Shown here piece after piece: positions 24,953 through 33,688 of a stretch of DNA of 64,000 bases. The translations under genes and the position numbers were made by a program. Origin of the DNA: Novosphingobium taihuense (lineage in GTDB: Bacteria > Pseudomonadota > Alphaproteobacteria > Sphingomonadales > Sphingomonadaceae); assembly GCF_007830315.1 (NCBI RefSeq), contig NZ_VLKJ01000001.1:930001-994000 (forward strand). Direction: 5' to 3'. Below the pieces are notes generated by a model. The model was given only the letters and a program-made list of their open reading frames with translations. It was not told the DNA's origin and ran no database searches. The number at the start of each line of letters is the position of its first letter. The stretch's first letter is position 1.

Positions 24953-25780
24953 ATGTCCTTCTATACCTCGCTCAACGGCCTGAAGAACGCCCAGACCGAC
25001 CTTGGCGTGATCAGCCACAACATCGCCAACGCCGAGACCACCGGCTTCAAGAAGAGCCGCACCGAGTTTGCCGACATCGTCGTCGGCAGCGCCTTCACCA
25101 ACCCCAAGCTGGTCGTCGGGATTGGCGCTGCAGTGGAATCGATCAGCCAGAACTTCGCTCTGGGTCCGATCGAACAGACGGGTTCGGCGCTCGACCTCGC
25201 AATCAACGGCGACGGTTTTTTCACCACCAAGAACGTCGTGACGGGCCAGACCCTGTTCACCCGCAACGGCAGCCTGACGGTGGACGGCGCGGGCTATATC
25301 AGCGACGGTTCGGGTAATCGCCTGCAGGTCTTCCCGACCGATACAGTCGGCACGATCACTTCGACCACGCCAGCCGATGCACTGATCCCGGCTTCCAACG
25401 GCACCGACGCCAGCGGCAATCCGATCGAGTTCGCCGGGATCACCGTGGGCGACGATGGTGCGGTGACGGCTTCCTACGCCGATGGTTCGAACGTGATCAT
25501 CGGCAAGGTGGCGCTGGCCAGCTTCATTGCTCCGCAGGGTCTCAAGCAGGTCGGCTCGTCGAACTGGGTGACCACCGGCATTTCGGGTGCGCCGAACTAC
25601 GGCCAACCCAGCACCGGCCAGTATGGCTCGCTGCTGTCCGGCGCGCTGGAACGCTCGAACGTCGACATTGCCGAGGAACTGGTCAGCCTGATCACTGCGC
25701 AGCGCAACTTCCAGGCCAACGCCAAGGCAATCGATACCGCCACGCAGATCTCGCAGACCGTGATCCAGCTGCAGACCTGA
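24953..25780 (+). CDS. flgE: Flagellar hook protein FlgE, short form
   Basis: A 275-residue hook subunit, much shorter than E. coli FlgE (402). N-terminal LGVISHNIANAETTGFKKSRTEF and C-terminal ALERSNVDIAEELVSLITAQRNFQANAKAIDTATQI identify the family; the middle holds only one β-domain (LDLAINGDGFF to SFIAPQGLKQVG), so an outer hook domain is missing or very reduced. An AGGAGA ribosome site precedes it. Confidence 0.92.
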   Translation: MSFYTSLNGLKNAQTDLGVISHNIANAETTGFKKSRTEFADIVVGSAFTNPKLVVGIGAAVESISQNFALGPIEQTGSALDLAINGDGFFTTKNVVTGQTLFTRNGSLTVDGAGYISDGSGNRLQVFPTDTVGTITSTTPADALIPASNGTDASGNPIEFAGITVGDDGAVTASYADGSNVIIGKVALASFIAPQGLKQVGSSNWVTTGISGAPNYGQPSTGQYGSLLSGALERSNVDIAEELVSLITAQRNFQANAKAIDTATQISQTVIQLQT

Positions 25781-25808
25781 TCCTTCGCATGATGACGGAG
25801 CCTGATCG

Positions 25809-26561
25809 ATGGACCGCCTTATCTACACCGCCTATTCCGGCATGACCGGTTCGACCGTGCGCCAGCGCGTGATCGCCAGCAACATGGCGAACGCGCAGAC
25901 GATCGGCTTCCGTGCCGAGATGCTCACGGCCACGCCGATGACGCTGAAAGGCCCGAGCCTGGAGGCGCGGGCCATGACCGATGGCGAAGTGCGCGGATCG
26001 TCGATGGCGCAGGGCACGCTGATCTCCACCGGCAAGCCGCTCGACGTGGCCCTTACCGGCGATACGATGCTCAGCCTTCAGGCCGAGGACGGCAGCGAGG
26101 TCTATTCGCGGCGCGGCGATCTGGCGGTGAGCGCAGGCGGCGTGCTGGAAAACGGCGATGCCCGTCCGGTCATCGGCGAGAACGGTCCGATCACGGTTCC
26201 GCTTGGCTCCAAGGTCACGATTTCCCCCGATGGCGGCGTGTCCGTCGCCAATCCCGAAGCGCCCGACCAGCCTCCCCAGCTGGTCGGGCGCATCAAGATC
26301 GCCTCGACCACCGGCAGCAAGATCGAAAAGGGCCTCGACGGCCTGTTCCGCGTGGCAGGGCAAGACGGCCAACCCGGCATCCTGCCACAGGATGAAGAGG
26401 CCAAGCTGATGGTCGGCAGTCTTGAACAGTCCAACGTCGATCCCACCCGCATTCTCGTCGAGATGGTCGAAGCCCAGCGCCTGTTCGACATGCGCACCAA
26501 GGTCGTCAGCCAGGCCAAGGAAGTCGACGAATCCAGCGCATCGCTGATGCGCATTTCCTGA
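25809..26561 (+). CDS. flgF: Flagellar proximal rod protein FlgF
   Basis: A 250-residue axial protein. N-terminal YSGMTGSTVRQRVIASNMANAQTIGFRAE and C-terminal LEQSNVDPTRILVEMVEAQRLFDMRTKVV are the FlgF-type ends. The length is close to E. coli (251). Located between flgE and flgG as usual. Confidence 0.94.
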   Translation: MDRLIYTAYSGMTGSTVRQRVIASNMANAQTIGFRAEMLTATPMTLKGPSLEARAMTDGEVRGSSMAQGTLISTGKPLDVALTGDTMLSLQAEDGSEVYSRRGDLAVSAGGVLENGDARPVIGENGPITVPLGSKVTISPDGGVSVANPEAPDQPPQLVGRIKIASTTGSKIEKGLDGLFRVAGQDGQPGILPQDEEAKLMVGSLEQSNVDPTRILVEMVEAQRLFDMRTKVVSQAKEVDESSASLMRIS

Positions 26562-26579
26562 TCGCAAAGGTAACCGAAC

Positions 26580-27368
26580 ATGCCCAGCTCAGCCCTACAC
26601 GTCGCCCGCACCGGTCTTGAAGCGCAGGACACGCGGATGCGCGTGATCGCCAACAACCTCGCCAACGTCGGCACCACCGGCTTCAAGCGCGACCGCGCCA
26701 ACTTCGCGACGCTGGCTTATCAGGACGCGCGCGTGGCCGGGCAGCAGTCCTCGAACGAGACGGCCTATGCCACTGGCCTGAACCTCGGCACCGGCGTTGC
26801 CGTGCAGGCGACCACCCGCATCGACAGCCAGGGCACGCTGCAGAGCACGAGCAATGCGCTGGACCTCGCGCTGGATGGCGAGGGCTACTTCCAGGTGACG
26901 ATGCCGGGGGGCCAGCTTGCCTATACCCGCGCAGGCAACTTCTCCCGCTCGGCCGAGGGCGTGCTGGTGACCGCGCAGGGCTATCCGCTGAACCCGGCGA
27001 TCACCATTCCGGAAGGCGCGAGCGCCATCACCATTGCCAACGACGGCACCGTTTCAGCCACAATCGCAGGACAGAACGAGCCTGCACAGCTCGGCCAGAT
27101 CACCGTCGCCAGTTTCGCCAACCCCGGCGGCCTGCGCTCGATGGGCGACAACTTCCTGCAGGAAACTGCAGCATCAGGCGCGGCGCAGGTCGGCGTTCCC
27201 GGGGAACTTGGGCGCGGAAAGATCCAGCAGGGTTACCTCGAAGGCTCGAACGTCAATGTCGTCGAGGAACTGGTCGACATGATCGAATGCCAGCGCGCCT
27301 ACGAGATCAATTCCAAGATGATCTCCGCCGTCGATGACATGCTCCAGAACGCAAACCAGACGCTGTGA
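26580..27368 (+). CDS. flgG: Flagellar distal rod protein FlgG
   Basis: A 262-residue distal rod subunit, near-identical in length to E. coli FlgG (260). The ends NNLANVGTTGFKRDRANF and LEGSNVNVVEELVDMIECQRAYEINSKMI are highly conserved. The flgH frame begins at or just after its stop. Confidence 0.96.
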   Translation: MPSSALHVARTGLEAQDTRMRVIANNLANVGTTGFKRDRANFATLAYQDARVAGQQSSNETAYATGLNLGTGVAVQATTRIDSQGTLQSTSNALDLALDGEGYFQVTMPGGQLAYTRAGNFSRSAEGVLVTAQGYPLNPAITIPEGASAITIANDGTVSATIAGQNEPAQLGQITVASFANPGGLRSMGDNFLQETAASGAAQVGVPGELGRGKIQQGYLEGSNVNVVEELVDMIECQRAYEINSKMISAVDDMLQNANQTL

Positions 27369-27373
27369 TCACC

Positions 27374-28114
27374 ATGGAAACGCCCTTCGACCACCACTTC
27401 ACCCCGGAACGCAACGAAAGCCCGCGGCGTCGCAAGACTGCCGTTCGCGCTATCCTTGCCGGTTCGATCGTCGCAGCCTTTGTCGTGTTCGGCATGGACC
27501 CGGCCGCTGCTGCCAGACCCAAGAAGGGCTTCGAACCGGTCGTCGCCCCGCCGCTTCCAGTCCAGACGGCTGCGCCGACCGCGGGCTCCATATTCAACGT
27601 CAGTGCTGGATATACTGGCTTTGTCGAAGGCCGCCGAGCCCATGCGGTGGGCGATCTCATTACGGTCACGCTGGTCGAGAACATGACCACTGCCAAGACC
27701 GCCGGGGCCAAGACACAGAAGTCCGGACAGTTCTCGGTCACGCCGCCAACCACCGGGCCGCTCTCGTTCATCAAGCCCACGGCCCTTAATGCTTCGGGCG
27801 GATCGTCGTTCAATGGTCAGGGCAATGCCTCGCAGACGAGCACGCTTGCCGGCGAGGTTGCGGTGACGATCGCGGAAGTGAGGTCCAACGGCACGGCACT
27901 GGTGCGCGGGGAAAAGCGCATGATGCTGAGCCAGGGACAGGAATGGGTACAGTTTTCGGGGATCGTGCGCCTTGGCGACATCGATCAGGAGAACCGTATC
28001 CTTTCCAGCCAGGTCGCGGATGCGCGGGTCGAATACACCGGCAACGGTTCGGTCGGCCGGGCAAGCCGCGAAGGCTGGCTCTCGAAGTTCTTCAACGCGA
28101 TCTCGCCCTTCTGA
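27374..28114 (+). CDS. flgH: Flagellar L-ring protein FlgH (no lipobox)
   Basis: Forms the outer-membrane ring through which the rod passes. The conserved core GHAVGDLITVTLVEN-like segment (here AHAVGDLITVTLVENMTTAKTAG), GEVAVTIAEVRSNGTALVRGEKRM and VQFSGIVRLGDIDQENRILSSQVADARVEY are present. E. coli FlgH is a lipoprotein, but here the N-terminal hydrophobic stretch (about residues 24-45) ends in Ala/Arg with no Cys, so lipid attachment is not possible. A GTG at 27365 overlapping the flgG stop is an alternative start and adds three residues. 246 residues from the ATG. Confidence 0.93.
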   Translation: METPFDHHFTPERNESPRRRKTAVRAILAGSIVAAFVVFGMDPAAAARPKKGFEPVVAPPLPVQTAAPTAGSIFNVSAGYTGFVEGRRAHAVGDLITVTLVENMTTAKTAGAKTQKSGQFSVTPPTTGPLSFIKPTALNASGGSSFNGQGNASQTSTLAGEVAVTIAEVRSNGTALVRGEKRMMLSQGQEWVQFSGIVRLGDIDQENRILSSQVADARVEYTGNGSVGRASREGWLSKFFNAISPF

Positions 28115-28125
28115 AGGTTGATGCA

Positions 28126-29226
28126 ATGCTGGTCCGGTTCATCCTTCCTGTTCTTGCAGCCTTCGCGGCAGCCCTGCCCGTGCCCGCCATGGCAGAACGC
28201 GTGCGCGATCTTGGCGAATTCCAGGGCGTGCGCGCCAACCAGCTCACTGGCTACGGTGTTGTGGTGGGTCTTGCCGGAACGGGTGACGACAATCTCGAAT
28301 ACCTGACGCAGGCGATGAAAGGCACTGCCGGGCGCCTCGGCGTGCAGTTGCCCACTGGGATCTCGCCCGGCCTCAAGAATGCCGCGGCAGTACTGATAAC
28401 GGCCGAGCTTCCTGCCTTTGCCAAACCCGGCCAGCGAATCGACGTGACCGTCTCGACCATCGGCAAGGCCAAGTCCCTGCGCGGCGGGGCGCTGATCCTT
28501 GCGCCGCTCTATGGGGCGGACGGACAGATCTACGCGATGGCGCAGGGCAATCTTGCAGTCGGCGGCCTTGGCATCGCGGCGCGCGATGGCTCGCAGTTGA
28601 CCGTCAACGTGCCGACCGTGGGCCGTATCGCCGAAGGGGCCAGCGTGGAACGCGCAGTCGCCACCGGGTTCGACAGCGGCGAATTGCTGCGTTGGAACCT
28701 GTTCGACGCCGATTTCATGACCGCCCAGCGCGTGCGCGATGCGATCAACGCGCGCTTCCCGCAGTCGGCAACGATCGAGGATGGTGTGACGCTGGCGCTG
28801 CGCCTGCCCGCAGGCGCCGACAGCCGCGCCACGTCCATGGCCGCGATCGAGATGATCGAGGTTATCCCGGCAGAAACTGCCGCCAAGGTGATCGTCAACA
28901 GCCGCACCGGCACGGTGGTGATCAACAACGCAGTGCGCCTTTCGCCCGCTGCGATCAGCCATGGCAAGCTGGTGGTGAAGATCGACGAGAAGCCACAAGT
29001 CTCGCAGCCCGCGCCATTCAGCCGGGGCCAGACAGCCGTGGTGCCCAACAGCCAGATCGCGGCCGAGGAAAAGGAAGCCAAGGTTGCGCTGTTCAAGCCG
29101 GGGGCTTCGCTGTCCTCGCTGGTCGATGCGCTGAACAAGCTCGGCACCAGCCCTTCGGACCTCGTCGCGATCCTCGAGGCGCTGAAGCAGGCTGGCGCGC
29201 TGAAGGCGGAGATGGTGGTGATATGA
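28126..29226 (+). CDS. flgI: Flagellar P-ring protein FlgI
   Basis: A 366-residue periplasmic ring protein with a signal peptide (residues 1-23, ending PVPAMAE). Opening ERVRDLGEFQGVRANQLTGYGVVVGLAGTGD and the FKPGASLSSLVDALNKLGTSPSDLVAILEALKQAGALKAEMVVI ending are diagnostic. The start at 28126 puts the signal peptide first. It overlaps flgJ by 4 bp (ATGA). Confidence 0.96.
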   Translation: MLVRFILPVLAAFAAALPVPAMAERVRDLGEFQGVRANQLTGYGVVVGLAGTGDDNLEYLTQAMKGTAGRLGVQLPTGISPGLKNAAAVLITAELPAFAKPGQRIDVTVSTIGKAKSLRGGALILAPLYGADGQIYAMAQGNLAVGGLGIAARDGSQLTVNVPTVGRIAEGASVERAVATGFDSGELLRWNLFDADFMTAQRVRDAINARFPQSATIEDGVTLALRLPAGADSRATSMAAIEMIEVIPAETAAKVIVNSRTGTVVINNAVRLSPAAISHGKLVVKIDEKPQVSQPAPFSRGQTAVVPNSQIAAEEKEAKVALFKPGASLSSLVDALNKLGTSPSDLVAILEALKQAGALKAEMVVI

Positions 29227-29531
29227 CCGCGATCTCCACCTCTCAGCCCACCCTTTCGCTCACGCCCAAGGCGCAGACCGAGCGCGAGAAGCTTTCGGGC
29301 GCGGCAAAGCAGTTCGAGGCAATCTTCATCAGACAGATGCTTTCGGCAGCACGTGCCAGCAATTTCGGCGACGATGACGTCTTCGGCAAGATGGACCAGA
29401 CATTCGTGCAGATGCGCGATGACCGCTTTGCCGAGATCGCTTCGCAAACCGGCGCGCTGGGTTTTGCCCGGCAGATCGAGAACCACCTTGCCGCGCTGCT
29501 TCCCGCTGACGGCACCGAGGGAGGCGCATAA
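29223..29531 (+). CDS. flgJ: Rod-binding protein FlgJ, single domain
   Basis: A 102-residue FlgJ N-terminal rod-binding domain: KQFEAIFIRQMLSAARASNFGDDDVFGKMDQTFVQMRDDRFAEIASQTGALGFARQIENHL. The muramidase/glucosaminidase domain found in E. coli FlgJ (313 residues) is absent. The lytic transglycosylase gene at 20225-21115 may supply that activity. The start at 29223 overlaps the flgI stop. Confidence 0.9.
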   Translation: MTAISTSQPTLSLTPKAQTEREKLSGAAKQFEAIFIRQMLSAARASNFGDDDVFGKMDQTFVQMRDDRFAEIASQTGALGFARQIENHLAALLPADGTEGGA

Positions 29532-29534
29532 GCC

Positions 29535-30878
29535 ATGGCGTCCGATCTCCTCTCGATTGGCCGCAGCGGCGTGCAGGCTGCCCGCATCGGGCTCGACGTA
29601 ACCGCTCAGAACATCGCCAATGCCTCGTCCACCGGTTACGTCCGGCGTTCCGCCTCATTCCGCGAAGTGGCGTCGACCGGGGGCGCCTACCGCATCGGCG
29701 ACCTCTCGCTTTCGGGCGTGCGGCTCGATGGCATCGTGCGCAATGCCGATGCCTTCCGCCAGGCCGAAGTGCGCCGCACGGGTTCGGACCTGGCGCGGGC
29801 GAGCGCGGAGGCTTCAGGGCTCGAGAACATCGAATCCGCCATCGAGCAATCGGGCGTCTATGATGCAATCGTCGGCTTTGAATCGTCGCTGCAGCAACTG
29901 ACCCAGAACCCGACCGATACCAGCTTGCGCGCCTCGGTGATCGAGAAGGCGCGGACAATGGTCGGCACGTTCCAGATCGCCTCGCAGGAAATGGACGCGG
30001 CGGCCGATGGGCTGCGCTTCCTTGCCACTGATGGCGTGACGCAGGTCAACCGCATTGCGCAGGAGCTGGCGCGCACCAACACCCGCCTCGCCCGCGCCTC
30101 CGACGCCAGCAGCGACCAGACCGCCCTGCTCGACCAGCGCGACAAGCTGCTCGAGGAACTTAGCGGCTATGCCAACATTGCGACCGAGTTCTCCACCGAT
30201 GGCCAGGTTGCGGTAAAGATCGGCGGCAGCGGTGGCCAGGATCTGGTGACCGGCAATGCTGCCGCAACCGTGGGCATCGCCACATCTCCAACTGATGGCA
30301 CCGTAAGCTACACTCTCGGAAGCAACGCGCTAACTCTCGCAGGCGGATCGCTGGCAGGACAGCAACTCGCGCTTGCCAAGGGCGCGCAGCTCAAGACCGA
30401 CATCGACACGCTCGCGGGGGATATCGTCGAGGCCTTCAACGGCGCACAGACCGGCGGCCGCGATCTCGACAATGCGATCGGCGTGCCGATCTTCTCGGGC
30501 ACAAGTGCTGCTACCATGGCCCTTGCCGTTGAGGACGGGCGCAAGATTGCCACCGCGCCTGCCAGCAGCACGACGGCAGGCAGCCGCGATGCCACCAACC
30601 TCACCGCGATCCGCAGTGCGCTTGCCGGGGTCAACCCTTCGGGTACGATGGACGAGATCCTGTTCGACGTCTCGGGCACGCTGGCCGGTCGCAACGTCAC
30701 GCTCGGCGCGCTCCAGACCATTGCCGACACCGCAAAGGTCGCGCTTTCGGCCCAATCGGGCGTCGATCTCGATCAGGAAGCGGTCAACCTAGTAAGATTC
30801 CAGCAGGCCTTTCAGGCGTCCGGAAAGGTCATGCAGGTAGCATCCGATATCTTCGACACCCTTCTGGGAATCAGGTAA
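29535..30878 (+). CDS. flgK: Hook-filament junction protein FlgK
   Basis: A 447-residue hook-associated protein 1. The axial N-terminus SGVQAARIGLDVTAQNIANASSTGYVRRS and C-terminus GVDLDQEAVNLVRFQQAFQASGKVMQVASDIFDTLLGI are conserved. The middle is shorter than in E. coli (547), in line with the short FlgE and flagellin. Starts 3 bp after flgJ. Confidence 0.95.
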   Translation: MASDLLSIGRSGVQAARIGLDVTAQNIANASSTGYVRRSASFREVASTGGAYRIGDLSLSGVRLDGIVRNADAFRQAEVRRTGSDLARASAEASGLENIESAIEQSGVYDAIVGFESSLQQLTQNPTDTSLRASVIEKARTMVGTFQIASQEMDAAADGLRFLATDGVTQVNRIAQELARTNTRLARASDASSDQTALLDQRDKLLEELSGYANIATEFSTDGQVAVKIGGSGGQDLVTGNAAATVGIATSPTDGTVSYTLGSNALTLAGGSLAGQQLALAKGAQLKTDIDTLAGDIVEAFNGAQTGGRDLDNAIGVPIFSGTSAATMALAVEDGRKIATAPASSTTAGSRDATNLTAIRSALAGVNPSGTMDEILFDVSGTLAGRNVTLGALQTIADTAKVALSAQSGVDLDQEAVNLVRFQQAFQASGKVMQVASDIFDTLLGIR

Positions 30879-30884
30879 TACGTC

Positions 30885-31805
30885 ATGAGCACGATCTTCG
30901 GCACATCGACCAGCGCATTCTTCGAAAGGTCCCTGATGGACCTGACCGCCCTGCGCAAGCAGGCGGAAGAGACGCAGGCCGAGATGTCGAGCGGGGAACG
31001 CCTGCAGCGGTCCTCCGACGATCCGGTCGCCGCTTCGCGCCTTCGCCAGCTGGCCCGCGCGGACGTGTTCGACGACATCGACACCGCCGCCACCAACCGC
31101 GCGTCGACCGATCTCAACCTGACCGACAATGCCCTGTCGCAGTTCGCCAACTTCGTCACACGCCTGCAGGAGCTGACGACGCAGGCCGCGTCTTCTACGC
31201 TGAGCACCAGCCAGCGCGCGGGCATCGGCGAGGAAGTGGCGCAGATCCGTGACAACCTCGTCGCGCTTGCCAACGCGCGCGACGGCAACGGCAATGCCCT
31301 GTTCGGGGGCGAGAGCGCAGCGGATGCCTACACGCTCGATGCAGCGGGCAATGCGACTTATGCCGGGACCGGCGCTGCGGGCGTGATTTCGCTGGGCGGT
31401 GGCCAGTCGGTCTCGCGCGGGGTGACAGGGCCGGAGTTTCTCAAGTTTCAGTCCGGCGGCGCGACCGTCGATCTGCTGGCCATGACCAAGGCCCTTGCCG
31501 ACGACCTGAAGTCCGGCACGGGCGGCGCGGCCACGGCCAACGCTGCGCTCACCGCCCTGAACGACAGCCTCAATTCGATCACCACCGCACAGACAGTGGT
31601 CGGCTCGCGTCTCAACTGGATCGATCTCAATACCGAACGCCGCACGTCGCTTTCGGAGATGCGCACCAACGAGAAGACCGAAGTCGGCGGTGCGGACCTC
31701 ACCGAATCCATCGCCCGCCTGCAGAACACCATGCTGGTGCTGCAGGCCAGCCAGGCCAGCTTTTCCAGGCTCGCCAACCTCTCGCTCTTCAGCGTGCTCA
31801 ACTGA
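30885..31805 (+). CDS. flgL: Hook-filament junction protein FlgL
   Basis: A 306-residue hook-associated protein 3 of the flagellin family. N-terminal motif ETQAEMSSGERLQRSSDDPVAASRL and C-terminal ESIARLQNTMLVLQASQASFSRLANLSLFSVL are typical. Length is normal (E. coli 317). Six bases separate it from flgK. Confidence 0.93.
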   Translation: MSTIFGTSTSAFFERSLMDLTALRKQAEETQAEMSSGERLQRSSDDPVAASRLRQLARADVFDDIDTAATNRASTDLNLTDNALSQFANFVTRLQELTTQAASSTLSTSQRAGIGEEVAQIRDNLVALANARDGNGNALFGGESAADAYTLDAAGNATYAGTGAAGVISLGGGQSVSRGVTGPEFLKFQSGGATVDLLAMTKALADDLKSGTGGAATANAALTALNDSLNSITTAQTVVGSRLNWIDLNTERRTSLSEMRTNEKTEVGGADLTESIARLQNTMLVLQASQASFSRLANLSLFSVLN

Positions 31806-31835
31806 GCGCGACCGCGCCCACCGGGGATCTTTTCC

Positions 31836-32699
31836 ATGTTCGTGATTGTCGGCATCGTCATCCTGCTTGCCATGGTCTTTGGCGGCTTTGCCATTACCGG
31901 TGGTGACCTTGGGCCGGTCCTGCACGCACTTCCGCACGAGATGCTGATCATCGGCGGGGCCGCCGTCGGTGCGGTCGTGACAGGCAATTCGATGCACGAA
32001 CTGAAAGGCATCGGTGCAGGATTCACAAAGACGTTCAAGGGACCCAAGCATAACAAGCAGGATCACGTCGACGTCATCGTCCTGTGCACCAAACTGATGA
32101 AAATCCTGCGCAGCGATGGACCGGTTGCTCTGGAAAGCCACGTCACCGATCCAAAGAACTCGCCGATCTTCGCAGAGTATCCGCGACTGCTGGCCAATTC
32201 CGCTCTCACCTCGCTCATTTGCGATACACTTACGCTGATCGTGGTGTCGTCCGGCACGCTGGAAGTGCACGCGGTGGAAGAAGTGATGGATCACGCGATG
32301 AAGACACACTTCCATGAGTCGGGCGAGGCTCAGCATGCCATTCAGGGTCTTGCTGACGCGCTGCCTGCTCTCGGCATCGTTGCGGCCGTGCTTGGCGTGG
32401 TGAAGACCATGGGGTCCATCGACAAGCCACCATCGATCCTTGGCGCAATGATCGGTTCGGCCCTCGTCGGCACATTCCTCGGCATTCTGCTTGCCTATGG
32501 TATCGTTGGACCGATCGCGGGACGCCTGAAGCAGGTGCTCGAACAGGACGAGATGATCTTCCAGGCGGTCAAGCAGGTGATCATCGCGAGCCTGCACGGC
32601 TGGCCGCAGCCGCTGGTCGTGGAAAGCGCGCGTTCGGGGCTTGGCCATGCCTTCCGTCCCGGCCTGTCGGAACTGCTCGACGCGTTGCGCGGACGATAA
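31836..32699 (+). CDS. motA: Flagellar stator protein MotA
   Basis: A 287-residue proton-channel subunit with four TM helices (about residues 1-20, 33-52, 167-190 and 200-222). The two C-terminal helices contain ALPALGIVAAVLGVVKTMGSIDKPPSILGAMIGSALVGTFLGIL, and the long cytoplasmic loop that contacts FliG lies between helices 2 and 3. This is the standard MotA of the proton-driven motor, followed 3 bp later by motB. Confidence 0.96.
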   Translation: MFVIVGIVILLAMVFGGFAITGGDLGPVLHALPHEMLIIGGAAVGAVVTGNSMHELKGIGAGFTKTFKGPKHNKQDHVDVIVLCTKLMKILRSDGPVALESHVTDPKNSPIFAEYPRLLANSALTSLICDTLTLIVVSSGTLEVHAVEEVMDHAMKTHFHESGEAQHAIQGLADALPALGIVAAVLGVVKTMGSIDKPPSILGAMIGSALVGTFLGILLAYGIVGPIAGRLKQVLEQDEMIFQAVKQVIIASLHGWPQPLVVESARSGLGHAFRPGLSELLDALRGR

Positions 32700-32702
32700 G
32701 CC

Positions 32703-33542
32703 ATGGCCAAGGCACCGGCCAAGGGCAAGAACGAGCCGCCCAGACCCATCATCGTCAAGAAGATCACGGTCGTCGCAGGTGGCCACCATGGCGGCGCGTG
32801 GAAGGTTGCCTATGCCGACTTCGTGACCGCGATGATGGCGTTCTTCCTGCTGATGTGGCTGCTCGGCGCAACCACGGAGAAGCAGCGCAAGGGCATCGCC
32901 GACTACTTTACGCCCACGCTCGTCAAGGTGAGGCAGGGCAGCGCGGGCGGCTATGGCGTGCTCGGAGGCTCCTCGCTGACCGACGCCGACGATTACCCCC
33001 ACCGTGCCGGGCAGACCGGCAACAAGACTCTCTCGATCCCGCGTGATGCGACTGGCGGCCCGAAGGAAGGCGGCAGCAAGATCAAGCGTTCGCAGGTGAT
33101 GAAGGAGCGGATCGCGCAGAAGCTCGCCCAGTCGGAAAAGCTCAAGAAGCTGGCACGGCAAGTGCGCATGACCGAAACGCCCGAAGGCGTTCGCCTCGAT
33201 CTGGTCGACGATGCCGACTTCTCGATGTTCCTGCTCGGCACCACTGTGCTGACACCGGATGCCGCAGAACTGCTGCGCGCGATCGGTCAGGCTATCGCGC
33301 CCGATCCGACGCAGCTGACCATCCGCGGCCACACCGACTCGCTGCCGTGGAAGAACGGCGTCGCCAACAACTGGTCACTCTCGGCCGGACGGGCCGAATC
33401 GACGCGGCAGGCCCTGATGCGACAGGGCATCGGCGAAACGCGGTTCCGCCGCATCGAGGGCGTGGCTGACCGCGAGCCGCTGGTGCAGAACAACCCGGCC
33501 GACCCGCGCAACCGGCGCATGTCCATTCTGATTACTGGCTGA
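32703..33542 (+). CDS. motB: Flagellar stator protein MotB
   Basis: A 279-residue stator anchor. WKVAYADFVTAMMAFFLLMWLL (residues 33-54) contains the proton-binding Asp39. The C-terminal OmpA-like domain (LTIRGHTDSLPWKNGVANNWSLSAGRAESTRQAL) has the Asp and Arg residues that grip peptidoglycan. Plug helix and periplasmic linker are normal. In contrast to the mini-MotB at 22513 this subunit is complete. Confidence 0.96.
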   Translation: MAKAPAKGKNEPPRPIIVKKITVVAGGHHGGAWKVAYADFVTAMMAFFLLMWLLGATTEKQRKGIADYFTPTLVKVRQGSAGGYGVLGGSSLTDADDYPHRAGQTGNKTLSIPRDATGGPKEGGSKIKRSQVMKERIAQKLAQSEKLKKLARQVRMTETPEGVRLDLVDDADFSMFLLGTTVLTPDAAELLRAIGQAIAPDPTQLTIRGHTDSLPWKNGVANNWSLSAGRAESTRQALMRQGIGETRFRRIEGVADREPLVQNNPADPRNRRMSILITG

Positions 33543-33587
33543 TCAAGCAACAAAATGACATCATCATGAAATATTGGTGAAAGTTCT

Positions 33588-33603
33588 GGTTGCAAGTGCA
33601 ACC
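33588..33603. promoter_or_regulatory. 16-bp palindrome upstream of the subtilase gene
   Basis: GGTTGCA and TGCAACC (33588-33594, 33597-33603) flank two bases in the relatively AT-rich 146-bp gap between motB and the subtilase gene. It may be an operator or a small hairpin; no T run follows, so it is not a convincing terminator. Confidence 0.4.
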
Positions 33604-33688
33604 TCTTCACTGCAGCTTCCTGTCATTGCGGGGTGCGTCGTGCGTCGGTCACGATCCGCAAAGGTTTGAGACAGGGAGTTGAGACAAG

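Noticed and set aside
30789..33332. 847-codon open frame on the minus strand across flgL, motA and motB
   Set aside because: It is antisense to three clear genes and its translation is rich in His, Arg and Gln without any recognisable domain; the frame is open because of high GC codon bias.
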